A DNA stretch of 33,125 bases from Fusobacterium sp. Lineage in GTDB: Bacteria > Fusobacteriota > Fusobacteriia > Fusobacteriales > Fusobacteriaceae. Below the pieces are notes generated by a model. The model saw nothing but the letters and a program-made list of their open reading frames with translations. It ran no database searches and was not told the origin of the DNA. A program made the translations under genes and the position numbers. The stretch is taken from positions 1 to 33,125 of the forward strand of contig NZ_JAUMYY010000019.1 of NCBI RefSeq assembly GCF_030528405.1, written 5' to 3'. Below, piece by piece: positions 25,454 to 33,125 of the stretch. Numbering within the stretch: the stretch's first letter is position 1; the number at the start of each line of letters is the position of its first letter.

Positions 25454-25531
25454 AACTTCAGTCTAATATTAATATGGAAAATATGAATAAAAAAGAAAGG
25501 GATATAGATATTCTATATTGATGGAACTATT

Positions 25532-26434
25532 ATGTATTTTGAAAAAATAAAATATGTTGAAAGAAAGACAGGTGAAATAAAGATAGAGAAAGTGATGGGA
25601 GAAGCTGCTTTGAAATTTTTATACTACAATCCTTTAGGTTCTCTATTTTTAAATGCAATAGTAAAAAGAAAATTTCTTTCAAAATACTATGGAAAAAGAA
25701 TGGATGAGCCAAAATCAAAGGAAAAAATTAAAAAGTTTGTGGAAGAAATGAATATAGATATGTCAGACTATGCAAGGGCTATTCATGAATATAAGACTTT
25801 TAATGATTTTTTCTATAGAGAGTTAAAAGAGGGAGCTAGAAAGATTGACACAGATGAAACTGTACTTGTTTCACCAGCAGATGGAAAGGTTTTAGCTTAT
25901 AAAGATTTGACAGAAAAGGACAAATTTTTTGTAAAAGGTTCAGAATTTAGTTTAGAGGAGTTCTTTATGGATAAAGAGCTTGCTGAAAAATATAGAGGAG
26001 GGACTTTTGTAATTATAAGATTAGCTCCAGCTGATTATCATAGATTTCACTTTCCAGCAGATGGAAGGATAAGCGAAACAAAGAGAGTAGAAGGATACTA
26101 TTATTCAGTGTCTACTCATGCTATAAAGAAGAATTTTAGAATATTTTGTGAAAATAAAAGAGAATATTCAATTTTGTCTACGGAAAAATTTGGAGATATA
26201 GCTATGGTAGATGTAGGAGCGACTATGGTAGGAAGCATAGTTCAAACTTATAAAGCAAATACTTATGTGAAAAAAGGAGATGAGAAGGGTTATTTTCTTT
26301 TTGGAGGTTCGACTTGTATATTGGTTTTTGAAAAAGACAGGGTTGAAATTGATAAAGATATTATAGAAAATACAAAAAATAAGATAGAAACAAGGATATA
26401 CATGGGAGAAAAATTTGCACATGAAAAAAAATAG
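25532..26434 (+). CDS. psd: Phosphatidylserine decarboxylase proenzyme
   Basis: Psd converts phosphatidylserine to phosphatidylethanolamine at the inner membrane. It is made as a proenzyme that cuts itself at a Gly-Ser bond, the Ser becoming the pyruvoyl cofactor. In this 300-residue protein the site is GGST (residues 258-261), with Ser260 as the pyruvoyl donor; other marks are SPADGKVL near 108, DYHRFHFPADG near 168 with the catalytic His, and YYSVSTHAI. The GGST form rather than LGST is usual for this branch. The ribosome site (TGGAA) is weak. A small repeat, ATATAGA-TAT-TCTATAT, lies just upstream. The next gene overlaps its 3' end by 14 bases. Confidence 0.95.
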   Translation: MYFEKIKYVERKTGEIKIEKVMGEAALKFLYYNPLGSLFLNAIVKRKFLSKYYGKRMDEPKSKEKIKKFVEEMNIDMSDYARAIHEYKTFNDFFYRELKEGARKIDTDETVLVSPADGKVLAYKDLTEKDKFFVKGSEFSLEEFFMDKELAEKYRGGTFVIIRLAPADYHRFHFPADGRISETKRVEGYYYSVSTHAIKKNFRIFCENKREYSILSTEKFGDIAMVDVGATMVGSIVQTYKANTYVKKGDEKGYFLFGGSTCILVFEKDRVEIDKDIIENTKNKIETRIYMGEKFAHEKK

Positions 26435-26807
26435 ATACTTTAAAATAGGGGATTTGGTAATATATTTTTTCTTAATTATATTTTTTTCAGTGCTTTTTAT
26501 AAAAATTAAAAGTTTTAAGGATGTAAAAGGGGCTAAGGCAGAGATTTGGGTCAATGGTAGCCTAGAGTACATTTATCCTCTACAGGAAGAGGAAAAGAAT
26601 ATATTTGTAAACACAGATATAGGAGGTTGTAATATCCAATTTAAAGATTATATGGTAAGAGTAACTACATCTAATTCGCCACTTAAAATAGCAGTTAAAC
26701 AGGGTTTTATTAAGTCACCAGGAGAAGTTATTATTGGTATACCTGATAGACTGGTTATAAAAATAGTTGGAGAAGGTGAAGATGAGATAGACTTTATAGC
26801 AAGATAG
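26421..26807 (+). CDS. Membrane-anchored NusG domain II-like protein
   Basis: The 128-residue protein has an N-terminal membrane helix (about residues 10-28, DLVIYFFLIIFFSVLFI) and an outward-facing beta domain. The pattern AEIWVNGSLEYIYPL, then DYMVRVTTSNSPLKIAVKQGFI, then SPGEVIIGIPDRLVIKIVG, is that of NusG_II-type exported domains. Related proteins normally carry Cys residues in the NCPDKIC and IVCLPN positions; here these read NSPLKIA and IIGIPD, so those Cys are gone. The ATG is taken, 12 bases after GGGAG; a TTG two codons earlier has closer spacing. It overlaps psd by 14 bases and is followed by an AI-2E-type permease. The function is unknown. Confidence 0.75.
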   Translation: MKKNRYFKIGDLVIYFFLIIFFSVLFIKIKSFKDVKGAKAEIWVNGSLEYIYPLQEEEKNIFVNTDIGGCNIQFKDYMVRVTTSNSPLKIAVKQGFIKSPGEVIIGIPDRLVIKIVGEGEDEIDFIAR

Positions 26808-26819
26808 AGAGTTGAAAAG

Positions 26820-27911
26820 ATGAAAAGAAAAGTATTTTTAAAAATAATTATTCTAATTTTTATATTTGTAAGTTTACAAACTTATTTTCAAAATAATGAG
26901 GATTTTAAAGCTGTAGTCACAAAATGGACAGGATATTTTGTTCCTCTAATTTGGGCAATATTTATTTCGGTATTATTAAGTCCTATTATGGAATTTTTTC
27001 AAAAAAAATTTAAAATTAATAAGCTTTTATCCTTAATTATTGCAATAGTTTTAATTATTGTAATCTTAATAGCTTTAATTTTTATGGTTGTACCAGAAAT
27101 AGTGGATTCAATTAAGGAGTTAAATCAAATGTATCCAGATATAGTGGATAGAGTTACTAATATGACCAGAAAAATTATGGAATTTTTAGCAGAGAAAAGA
27201 ATTTTAGCCTTTAATCAAGAGGAAATTATAAAGAGCACAAGTGATTTAATAAAGACAAATTTTAGTGATATACAGAAGTTTATTATTTCAATTTTACAAA
27301 ATGTTGTATGGTGGGCAATAGGAATGGTAAATTTCTTTATAGGCTTATTTTTAGCGGTTTTAATATTATTGGATAAAAAGACACAAATAAGGACTAGAGA
27401 TAACATTATCACAATAATTTTTGGTGAAAAAAGAGCAAAATATATCATAGAAAAAATAGGGGCAGCAAATGAAATATTTATAAACTATGTGATTGGTAAG
27501 ATAATAGTTTCTTTTGTGGTTGGTTTTTCAGTGTTTATAGTTTTAATAGTTTCAAAAACGCCTTATGCCTCATTGAGTGCTATTTTGTTAGGTTTAGGAA
27601 ATATGATTCCATATGTAGGTTCTATTGTTGGAGGATTAATTGCAAGTTTTCTTATTTTTATGATTGCACCAATAAAACTTATATTCTTATTGATTGCCAT
27701 AGTTATATCACAGCTTTTAGATGGTTTTGTGGTTGGTCCTAAAATAATAGGTGATAAGGTGGGCTTAAATACATTTTGGGTTATGCTATCTATTTTAATA
27801 TTTGGTGGTTTATTTGGCTTAGTAGGAATGTTTTTAGGTGTGCCAATAATGAGTATAATAAAATTATTTTATACGGACTTAATTAATAAGGTAAAGAGAG
27901 AGGAAAGTTAA
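26820..27911 (+). CDS. AI-2E family transporter (PerM/YhhT type permease)
   Basis: The 363-residue inner-membrane protein has the family's layout: two helix pairs at the N-terminus (residues about 5-25, 35-55 and 60-85), a soluble stretch (85-150) and a bundle of five or so helices at the C-terminus. Markers are FVPLIWAIFISVLLSP near 40-55, LGLGNMIPYVGSIVGG near 257-272 and LDGFVVGPKIIGDKVGL near 300-316. Members have been linked to autoinducer-2 export (TqsA) or Na+/H+ exchange, and most are uncharacterised, so the substrate is open. The ATG follows a weak GAGAG site. It overlaps the next gene by one base in TAATG, indicating coupled translation. Confidence 0.9.
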   Translation: MKRKVFLKIIILIFIFVSLQTYFQNNEDFKAVVTKWTGYFVPLIWAIFISVLLSPIMEFFQKKFKINKLLSLIIAIVLIIVILIALIFMVVPEIVDSIKELNQMYPDIVDRVTNMTRKIMEFLAEKRILAFNQEEIIKSTSDLIKTNFSDIQKFIISILQNVVWWAIGMVNFFIGLFLAVLILLDKKTQIRTRDNIITIIFGEKRAKYIIEKIGAANEIFINYVIGKIIVSFVVGFSVFIVLIVSKTPYASLSAILLGLGNMIPYVGSIVGGLIASFLIFMIAPIKLIFLLIAIVISQLLDGFVVGPKIIGDKVGLNTFWVMLSILIFGGLFGLVGMFLGVPIMSIIKLFYTDLINKVKREES

Positions 27912-29050
27912 TGAGAATAATAGCTTCTGCGAGCATGGGTATAGAAAGTATAGTAAAGGAAGAATGCCAGAGCTTGGGATTTAAAAATATTCAGACCTAT
28001 AATGGAAGAGTAGAATTTGATGGGGATTTTAAAGACTTGGTTAGAGCTAATATACACTTAAGATGTGCGGATAGAGTTTTTATAAAAATGGGAGAATTTA
28101 AAGCTCTGACTTATGAGGAACTTTTTCAAAATTTAAAAAGTATAGATTGGCAGAATTATATAGAGGAAGATGGGGAATTTCCTATTTCTTGGGTGAGTTC
28201 AGTTAAATCAAAGCTATATTCAAAATCTGATATTCAAAGAATAGCTAAAAAAGCAATAGTTGAAAAATTAAAGGAAACTTATAGAAGAGAAATTTTTTTA
28301 GAAAGTGGAGCTCTATTTGCTATTAAGATACAATGTCATAACGATATCTTTATAATTATGCTGGATACAAGCGGAGAAGCTCTAAATAAAAGAGGGTATA
28401 GACGGAAACAGAAGGCAGCCCCTATAAAAGAAACTATGGCTGCAGCTCTAGTAAAATTATCTAAATGGAAGGCTGAAGAAGCCCTATTAGATCCTATGTG
28501 TGGGACGGGAACCATTGTAATTGAAGCGGCAATGATAGCAAAAAATATAGCTCCTGGAGTCAATAGAAATTTTGTTTCTGAAAGCTGGAAAGTAATCCCA
28601 GAAGATACTTGGATAGATGTAAGAGATGAGGCATTTTCAAATGAAAGACTAGATAAAAAATTAAAGATTTATGCTTCAGATATAGATGATGAGAGCATAG
28701 AAATAGCAAGAGAGAATGCTAAAAACATAGGTTTAGATGAGGATATAGAATTTGAAGTCAAAGATTTTAAAGATATAGATATAAAAGATAAATATGGAGC
28801 TTTAATAGTTAATCCACCTTATGGTGAAAGGCTTATGAATGATGAGGACATAGAAAAATTATACAGAAATTTTGGAAGTGTATGCAGAAAAAAATTAAGT
28901 AAATGGTCATATTATATAATAACATCCTATGAAAACTTTGAAGATTCCTTCGGTATAAAATCTACAAAAAATAGGAAATTATATAATGGAGGGATAAAAT
29001 GTTATTTCTATCAATATTTTGGAGCAGGAAAAAATGGATTTAAAAATTAA
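27911..29050 (+). CDS. THUMP-domain 23S rRNA (guanine-N2) methyltransferase, RlmL-like
   Basis: The 379-residue enzyme has an RNA-binding THUMP domain (about residues 45-155) and a Rossmann methyltransferase domain (165-379). The latter shows the SAM site DPMCGTGTIVIEAA near 194-207, YASDIDDESIEIARENA near 255-271, and the amino-methylase motif NPPYGER near 300-306, as in N2-guanine methyltransferases. This is the RlmL/YcbY N-half or YpsC group, which modifies G2445 of 23S rRNA in E. coli; the second RlmK half is missing, as is common outside gammaproteobacteria. It starts in a 1-base overlap with the permease gene and overlaps the following gene by 17 bases. Confidence 0.92.
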   Translation: MRIIASASMGIESIVKEECQSLGFKNIQTYNGRVEFDGDFKDLVRANIHLRCADRVFIKMGEFKALTYEELFQNLKSIDWQNYIEEDGEFPISWVSSVKSKLYSKSDIQRIAKKAIVEKLKETYRREIFLESGALFAIKIQCHNDIFIIMLDTSGEALNKRGYRRKQKAAPIKETMAAALVKLSKWKAEEALLDPMCGTGTIVIEAAMIAKNIAPGVNRNFVSESWKVIPEDTWIDVRDEAFSNERLDKKLKIYASDIDDESIEIARENAKNIGLDEDIEFEVKDFKDIDIKDKYGALIVNPPYGERLMNDEDIEKLYRNFGSVCRKKLSKWSYYIITSYENFEDSFGIKSTKNRKLYNGGIKCYFYQYFGAGKNGFKN

Positions 29051-29711
29051 ACAACTCTCAGATTATGGTAGAGAAATTTGCTTGCAGAACTTACTTTTAC
29101 TTAAAAAAATAAAAGAAGACTTAGAGCAAAAAGGAGATATATCTGGGGTTGAAAAACTTGAAAAAGAAGCTATTTCATTTTATGAAAGAATATACCTTTC
29201 ACTTGAATATACCCAAGTGGAAACAAGAGCAAAAGAGAATGAAAATTTCTTAGAAGAAATTGAAAAAACTTTGGACAAAATATTGAAAGAAAGTGCTCTA
29301 ACTAAGGATTTTATAATGGAGCAGCTAGAAAAAAGAAGAGTTTTGACTGGAAAATCTGGTTCAGAAGTTATAAAAAAATTTTTTAAATATAGATTAAAGG
29401 AATATAAAAAAAAGAAAGTTTATTTATTAGAAAAAATAAATCGACTCTTGGATGAAGAAGAAAGATTAAATTTAGAGTTGTCAAATTCCATTCAAGAGGA
29501 AGAACAGATAAATGTTATAAATAAATTACAGCCTATTAGAGAGAAATATAGAGTTTTAGAACAGCAGCTAAATATTTATCAAAAAGCTATAGAAGAAACA
29601 CAGAGGGCTTTGAATAATAAATGGCAGTATGAAATTTATGGTGTAAGGGAAGAAAGTGAATTTTTAGAAGCATTTTTAGAGGTATATGAAAACATTCATA
29701 TAGAAACTTAA
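29034..29711 (+). CDS. Coiled-coil protein of unknown function
   Basis: The 225-residue protein has no signal peptide or membrane helix and is about half Glu, Lys, Leu and Ile. It is predicted by eye to be almost all helical, with heptad-like stretches at about 75-105, 120-165 and 170-200 (KKKVYLLEKINRLLDEEERL, then LQPIREKYRVLEQQLNIYQK), so a long coiled coil is likely. The ATG at 29034 is preferred: GGAGCAGGA lies just upstream, while a TTG five codons earlier falls on that site. It overlaps the methyltransferase gene by 17 bases and precedes a cyclophilin gene by 18 bases, so the three are probably co-transcribed. I do not recognise a family. Confidence 0.75.
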   Translation: MDLKIKQLSDYGREICLQNLLLLKKIKEDLEQKGDISGVEKLEKEAISFYERIYLSLEYTQVETRAKENENFLEEIEKTLDKILKESALTKDFIMEQLEKRRVLTGKSGSEVIKKFFKYRLKEYKKKKVYLLEKINRLLDEEERLNLELSNSIQEEEQINVINKLQPIREKYRVLEQQLNIYQKAIEETQRALNNKWQYEIYGVREESEFLEAFLEVYENIHIET

Positions 29712-29729
29712 AAAAAAGGAGGGGAGAAA

Positions 29730-30233
29730 ATGAGTTTACAGGCAATAATTAGAACAAATAAAGGGGAAATAAAGCTCAATTTATTCCCAGATGTAGCTCC
29801 AGTGACAGTTATAAACTTCGTACTCTTGGCTAAAAAAGGTTATTATAATGGAGTAAAGTTTCATAGAGTAATAGAAGATTTTATGATTCAAGGTGGGGAT
29901 CCTACAGGCACAGGAACTGGTGGTCCTGGATATCAGTTTGGTGATGAGTTCAAAGAAGGAGTAGTATTTGACAGAAAGGGCTTGCTTGCTATGGCAAATG
30001 CAGGACCTAATACAAATGGTTCTCAATTTTTTATAACTCATGTACCTACTGAATGGCTAAACTACAAACATACAATATTTGGAGAAGTTAGCTCTGAAGA
30101 AGACCAAAAAATAGTAAATGTTATAAAGCAAAACGATATAATGGAAGAAGTAATTATAATAGGAGAAACAGAAGAATTATTTAAAAAGAATGAAGAATTC
30201 TATACTCAGTTAAAAGATTTTTTAAAACTATAA
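29730..30233 (+). CDS. Cyclophilin-type peptidyl-prolyl cis-trans isomerase
   Basis: The 167-residue protein is a single cyclophilin domain without signal peptide, hence cytoplasmic, speeding proline isomerisation during folding. Active-site residues are in place: [17 protein letters not shown] (Arg and Phe, about residues 47-63), [16 protein letters not shown] (Gln and Phe, about 89-104), and [12 protein letters not shown] (Trp and His, about 110-121), Trp being the position linked to cyclosporin binding. This is the PpiB class. The C-terminal 45 residues after the domain are acidic and longer than the minimal fold. A strong AAGGAGGGG site lies before the ATG. Confidence 0.94.
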   Translation: MSLQAIIRTNKGEIKLNLFPDVAPVTVINFVLLAKKGYYNGVKFHRVIEDFMIQGGDPTGTGTGGPGYQFGDEFKEGVVFDRKGLLAMANAGPNTNGSQFFITHVPTEWLNYKHTIFGEVSSEEDQKIVNVIKQNDIMEEVIIIGETEELFKKNEEFYTQLKDFLKL

Positions 30234-30279
30234 TTTGTTCATAATTATTTTTAAATTTAAAATATTAGGGGGTAAAAAA

Positions 30280-31581
30280 ATGATTTTATTGAATCCAGTA
30301 GTACTTTCTGTAATTGTTATGATTGTTTTATGTTTGCTGAAATTAAATGTTCTTTTAGCACTTATAATTTCTGCTTTAGTGGCAGGTTTGGCAGCAGGAA
30401 TGCCTTTAGGTGGAATAATGGGAACTTTGATTTCAGGAATGGGTGGAAATGCTGAAACGGCACTTAGTTATGTGTTATTAGGAACTTTAGCGGTTGCTAT
30501 AAATAGCACAGGAGTTGCTACAATAGTTTCAAACAAGATTTCAAAAGTTATTGATGGGAAAAAACAAGTGCTATTACTTATGATAGCTGGTCTTGCATGT
30601 TTTTCACAAAATTTAATACCAGTGCATATAGCATTTATACCTATATTAATTCCTCCATTACTAAAGCTAATGAATGAATTAAAATTGGATAGAAGAGCTA
30701 TGGCATGTTCTTTAACTTTTGGTTTGAAAGCTCCTTATATAGCTTTACCAGTTGGATTTGGATTAATTTTCCAAGGTATTATAGCTAAAGAAATGACTAG
30801 TAATGGAATGATGGTAGAAAAAATGGATGTTTGGAAATCTACTTGGCTTCTAGGTCTATTTATGATAATTGGTCTATTAATAGCAATATTTGTAAGTTAC
30901 AGAAAAGAAAGAACATACCAAGATTTACCATTAAAAGGTATGGAAGAAGTAGTTGCAGATAAAATGGAAGCAAAACACTGGTTAACATTGGCAGCAGCAG
31001 TAGTAGCATTTGTTATTCAATTAAAAACAGGTTCTTTACCTTTAGGAGCAGTAGTAGCTTTGGCGGCAATGTTAATATTCAGAGTTGTTAAATGGAAAGA
31101 TATAGATGAATTTATTGGTGGTGGAGTTGGACTTATGGGTCTTATAGCTTTCATAATGCTAGTTGCAGCAGGATATGGTTCAGTTATAAGAGAAACTGGA
31201 GCTGTTGGAGAACTAATAGAAAGTATCCATGGATTAATAGGTGGAAGTAAGGCTATAGGAGTTTTCATAATGCTTCTAGTAGGGCTTTTAATAACTATGG
31301 GAATAGGGACTTCTTTCGGAACTATACCAGTAGTAGCAGCTATATATGTACCATTATGTATAAAATTAGGAGTTTCAGTTCCAGGTGCAGTAATAATATT
31401 AGCAGCGGCAGCAGCTTTAGGAGATGCCGGATCACCTGCTTCTGACTCAACATTAGGACCAACATCTGGACTTAATGCAGATGGGCAACATGATCATATA
31501 ATGGATACATGTGTTCCTACATTCTTACACTATAATATTTTATTGATATTAGGTGGATTTATAGGTGGAATGTTCTTTTAA
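30280..31581 (+). CDS. Na+/H+ antiporter-family transporter (NhaC/YuiF type)
   Basis: The 433-residue inner-membrane protein has about eleven hydrophobic helices. The first 100 residues match the N-terminal domain of the YuiF group (LLNPVVLSVIVMIVLCLLK, with GTLAVAINSTGVATIVSNKI). The C-terminal half has the conserved GIGTSFGTIPVVAAIYVPL and AALGDAGSPASDSTLGPTSG with LNADGQHDHIMDTCVPTF, typical of NhaC-related permeases. Members of this group have been proposed to carry amino acids such as histidine rather than only Na+/H+, so the substrate is unsettled. The ATG at 30280 has GGGGGT 6 bases upstream; a longer frame adds 15 residues of no known family sequence. A terminator follows. Confidence 0.88.
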   Translation: MILLNPVVLSVIVMIVLCLLKLNVLLALIISALVAGLAAGMPLGGIMGTLISGMGGNAETALSYVLLGTLAVAINSTGVATIVSNKISKVIDGKKQVLLLMIAGLACFSQNLIPVHIAFIPILIPPLLKLMNELKLDRRAMACSLTFGLKAPYIALPVGFGLIFQGIIAKEMTSNGMMVEKMDVWKSTWLLGLFMIIGLLIAIFVSYRKERTYQDLPLKGMEEVVADKMEAKHWLTLAAAVVAFVIQLKTGSLPLGAVVALAAMLIFRVVKWKDIDEFIGGGVGLMGLIAFIMLVAAGYGSVIRETGAVGELIESIHGLIGGSKAIGVFIMLLVGLLITMGIGTSFGTIPVVAAIYVPLCIKLGVSVPGAVIILAAAAALGDAGSPASDSTLGPTSGLNADGQHDHIMDTCVPTFLHYNILLILGGFIGGMFF

Positions 31582-31594
31582 TTAAAAAACTTAT

Positions 31595-31641
31595 AAAGGT
31601 CTGTTGCATTTTATAAAATAAAGTGACAACAGTCCTTTTTT
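31595..31641 (+). terminator. Rho-independent terminator after the NhaC/YuiF-type gene
   Basis: AAAGG-T-CTGTTG (31595-31606) pairs with CAACAG-T-CCTTT (31627-31638), one T-T mismatch, followed by T. The loop is about 20 bases. Only 35 bases separate it from the next start codon. Confidence 0.7.
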
Positions 31642-31676
31642 AAAAATTATATTCTCATATTAGGAGGTATAAGAAA

Positions 31677-32984
31677 ATGGATAAAAAAAATTCTATGTCT
31701 AATATATTAAAATTTGTACTTTATAGCCTATTAGGAATATTTTTATTTTTTGTTCCAATAAAATTTTTAGGTAAGTCTACAATTCCTTTGGATCATATAG
31801 TAACTTATATTCTAAAGATACCACATTTCAGAGCGGTTTACGGAACAATTTTAGTTATAGTGGGAGCTATATTGCCTTTTTATAGAAAAACATGGAATAA
31901 GAATATGACAAGTATTATTTTTTCAATATTAAAAATTTTAGCTATTCCTTTTGTTATTATGGCAGTTTTAGGAAAAGGACCAGAATTTTTAATGAATAAG
32001 GATGTTATTCCATTTATTTTCTCCAAGATAGTTGCTCCCGTTATAACTATTGTACCTATAGGGGCTGTTTTTTTAGCATTGATAATAAATTATGGTTTAA
32101 TGGAATTTGTTGGAGTATTTATGCGACCTATAATGAAACCTATTTGGAGAACGCCAGGAAGATCTGCAATAGACGCAGTAGCATCTTTTGTAGGTAGTTA
32201 TTCAGTAGCACTTTTGATAACTAATAGAGTTTATAAAGAAGGAAAATACACATCTAAGGAAGCAGTTATAATAGCCACAGGCTTTTCAACAGTTTCTGCC
32301 ACTTTTATGATAATTGTAGCAAAAACATTAGATTTATTATCTATTTGGAATATTTATTTTTGGTCAACAGTCTTTGTAACTTTTTTAGTTACAGCAATAA
32401 CTGCAAGAATATATCCGATAAGCAAGAAAGCTAATGAATACTTTGGTGGGGTAAAGGGCGATGTTGAAAAAGAAGTAAGTGAAAATAAATTTAGGGTAGC
32501 TTTTGATGAAGCGATGAAAACTTGTTCACAGGCTGATGGCTTATTAAAAGGAACGCTTATTAATTTAAAAGACGGAATTAATTTAGCCTTTAACATAGCT
32601 CCTTCACTTATGGCAATAGGAGTTTTAGGCATAGTTATAGCCAATCACACACCAGTTTTTAATATACTGGCTTATATAATCTATCCATTTACATATATAA
32701 GCGGCTATGAAGAGCCATTTATGGTTGCCAAAGCTTTATCTTTAGGAATAGCAGAAATGTTTTTACCTGCAATTTTAGTTACAAAGCTTAGTTTTGAAGT
32801 TAGAATGTTAGTTGCCATAACTTGTGTATCAGAGGTGCTATTTTTCTCTGCATCTATACCTTGTATGATGGCGACAGAAATTCCAATAAACTTTAAGGAT
32901 TATTTAATAATTTGGTTTGAAAGAGTTATCTTATCAATTTTAATTTCAATTCCAGTTATATACTTAATAAAGCTTTTTATATAA
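31677..32984 (+). CDS. YjiH family membrane protein with Gate (nucleoside recognition) domain
   Basis: The 435-residue inner-membrane protein has about ten helices. The central FVGSYSVALLITNRVYKEGKYTSKEAVIIATGFSTVSATF (roughly residues 171-210) is the marker of the YjiH/Gate group, and YISGYEEPFMVAKALSLGIAEMFLPA near the end is also family-typical. These proteins are presumed transporters; some lie next to amino-acid amidohydrolase or catabolic genes, but no substrate is established. TAGGAGGT lies before the ATG. It follows a terminator by 35 bases; a weak promoter (GTGACA at 31623 with TTATAT at 31647) would have to lie in the terminator itself, otherwise readthrough feeds it. It is the last complete gene here. 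Confidence 0.85.
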   Translation: MDKKNSMSNILKFVLYSLLGIFLFFVPIKFLGKSTIPLDHIVTYILKIPHFRAVYGTILVIVGAILPFYRKTWNKNMTSIIFSILKILAIPFVIMAVLGKGPEFLMNKDVIPFIFSKIVAPVITIVPIGAVFLALIINYGLMEFVGVFMRPIMKPIWRTPGRSAIDAVASFVGSYSVALLITNRVYKEGKYTSKEAVIIATGFSTVSATFMIIVAKTLDLLSIWNIYFWSTVFVTFLVTAITARIYPISKKANEYFGGVKGDVEKEVSENKFRVAFDEAMKTCSQADGLLKGTLINLKDGINLAFNIAPSLMAIGVLGIVIANHTPVFNILAYIIYPFTYISGYEEPFMVAKALSLGIAEMFLPAILVTKLSFEVRMLVAITCVSEVLFFSASIPCMMATEIPINFKDYLIIWFERVILSILISIPVIYLIKLFI

Positions 32985-33041
32985 AATAAAATTTTGGCTC
33001 TATGACAAATTTTAGTTATGATAAAAATTAAATAAATCTTC

Positions 33042-33078
33042 AAAAATAGTTCCAGAAAAAAATGGAGCTATTTTTTTT
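33042..33078 (+). terminator. Rho-independent terminator after the YjiH-family gene
   Basis: AAAAATAG-T-TCCA (33042-33054) pairs with TGGA-G-CTATTTTT (33063-33075), with one T-G wobble, and is followed by T. No gene can be supported in the last 140 bases. Confidence 0.8.
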
Positions 33079-33125
33079 AATAAAAAATTTTTCCTTTTCT
33101 CCCTAATTAAAAAAATGCAAAGCAG

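Noticed and set aside
26168-26572. 134-codon minus-strand frame over the psd end and the NusG-domain gene
   Set aside because: It overlaps two supported plus-strand genes, lacks a ribosome site, and is rich in Phe, Ile and Ser as expected for an antisense shadow.
33015-33125. Minus-strand open frame entering from the right edge and ending at a TAA near 33015, a possible gene tail
   Set aside because: It is about 36 codons long and runs through a well-formed plus-strand terminator; the reading is AT-rich, dominated by Phe, Leu and Lys, and I recognise no family.
1-33125. CRISPR arrays, insertion sequences, prophage or toxin-antitoxin modules
   Set aside because: No regularly spaced repeats, transposase, integrase, phage structural or toxin-antitoxin motifs were seen; gaps between genes are short and accounted for by promoters and terminators.

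Overview
The window is a very AT-rich, gene-dense chromosomal segment. The combination of Firmicutes-like low-GC codon use and strong GGAGG ribosome sites with Gram-negative envelope traits suggests a Fusobacterium (F. nucleatum / F. periodonticum group). Those traits are an outer-membrane beta-barrel C-terminus, RseP, a PpiD/SurA-type chaperone and many signal-peptide proteins. This is inferred from gene content and style; no search was run. I see no prophage, insertion sequence, CRISPR array, tRNA or rRNA gene.

Region by region: 1-51 is the tail of an outer-membrane barrel protein, closed by a terminator. 161-727 (-) is a small secreted protein. 937-7296 is one transcription unit: a MATE exporter followed by a complete five-subunit nickel/peptide/opine-type ABC importer (two permeases, lipoprotein, two ATPases), ending in a terminator. 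7478-11949 is the isoprenoid and envelope cluster uppS-cdsA-dxr-tmk-like-rseP. 12075-15211 holds a sigma-54-activator-like regulator with several altered signature motifs, behind a strong promoter with a perfect inverted repeat, followed by a PpiD-like foldase gene split by four in-frame TAA codons. 15275-18327 is dnaG-rpoD. Then come a Nif3-family gene, a TPM-like membrane protein, rnpB (RNase P RNA) and a secreted protein of unknown function.

From 21179 to 23834 the genes lie on the minus strand: a thiolase, a FabG-type reductase and D-aminoacyl-tRNA deacylase. Plus-strand genes resume at 23948 with pncB, psd, a NusG-domain-II protein, an AI-2E-family permease, an RlmL-like methyltransferase, a coiled-coil protein and a cyclophilin, several of them overlapping. 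The window closes with two transporters, a NhaC/YuiF-type antiporter and a YjiH/Gate protein, and a terminator.

Functionally, UppS and Dxr feed undecaprenyl carrier synthesis, CdsA and Psd serve phospholipid synthesis, and RseP, the regulator and the PpiD-like foldase look like an envelope-quality group. Most of the window is conserved core. The least ordinary points are the clustered stop codons in the PpiD-like gene, the regulator with its palindromic promoter, the exporter-importer operon, and the placement of rnpB four bases after a stop codon.
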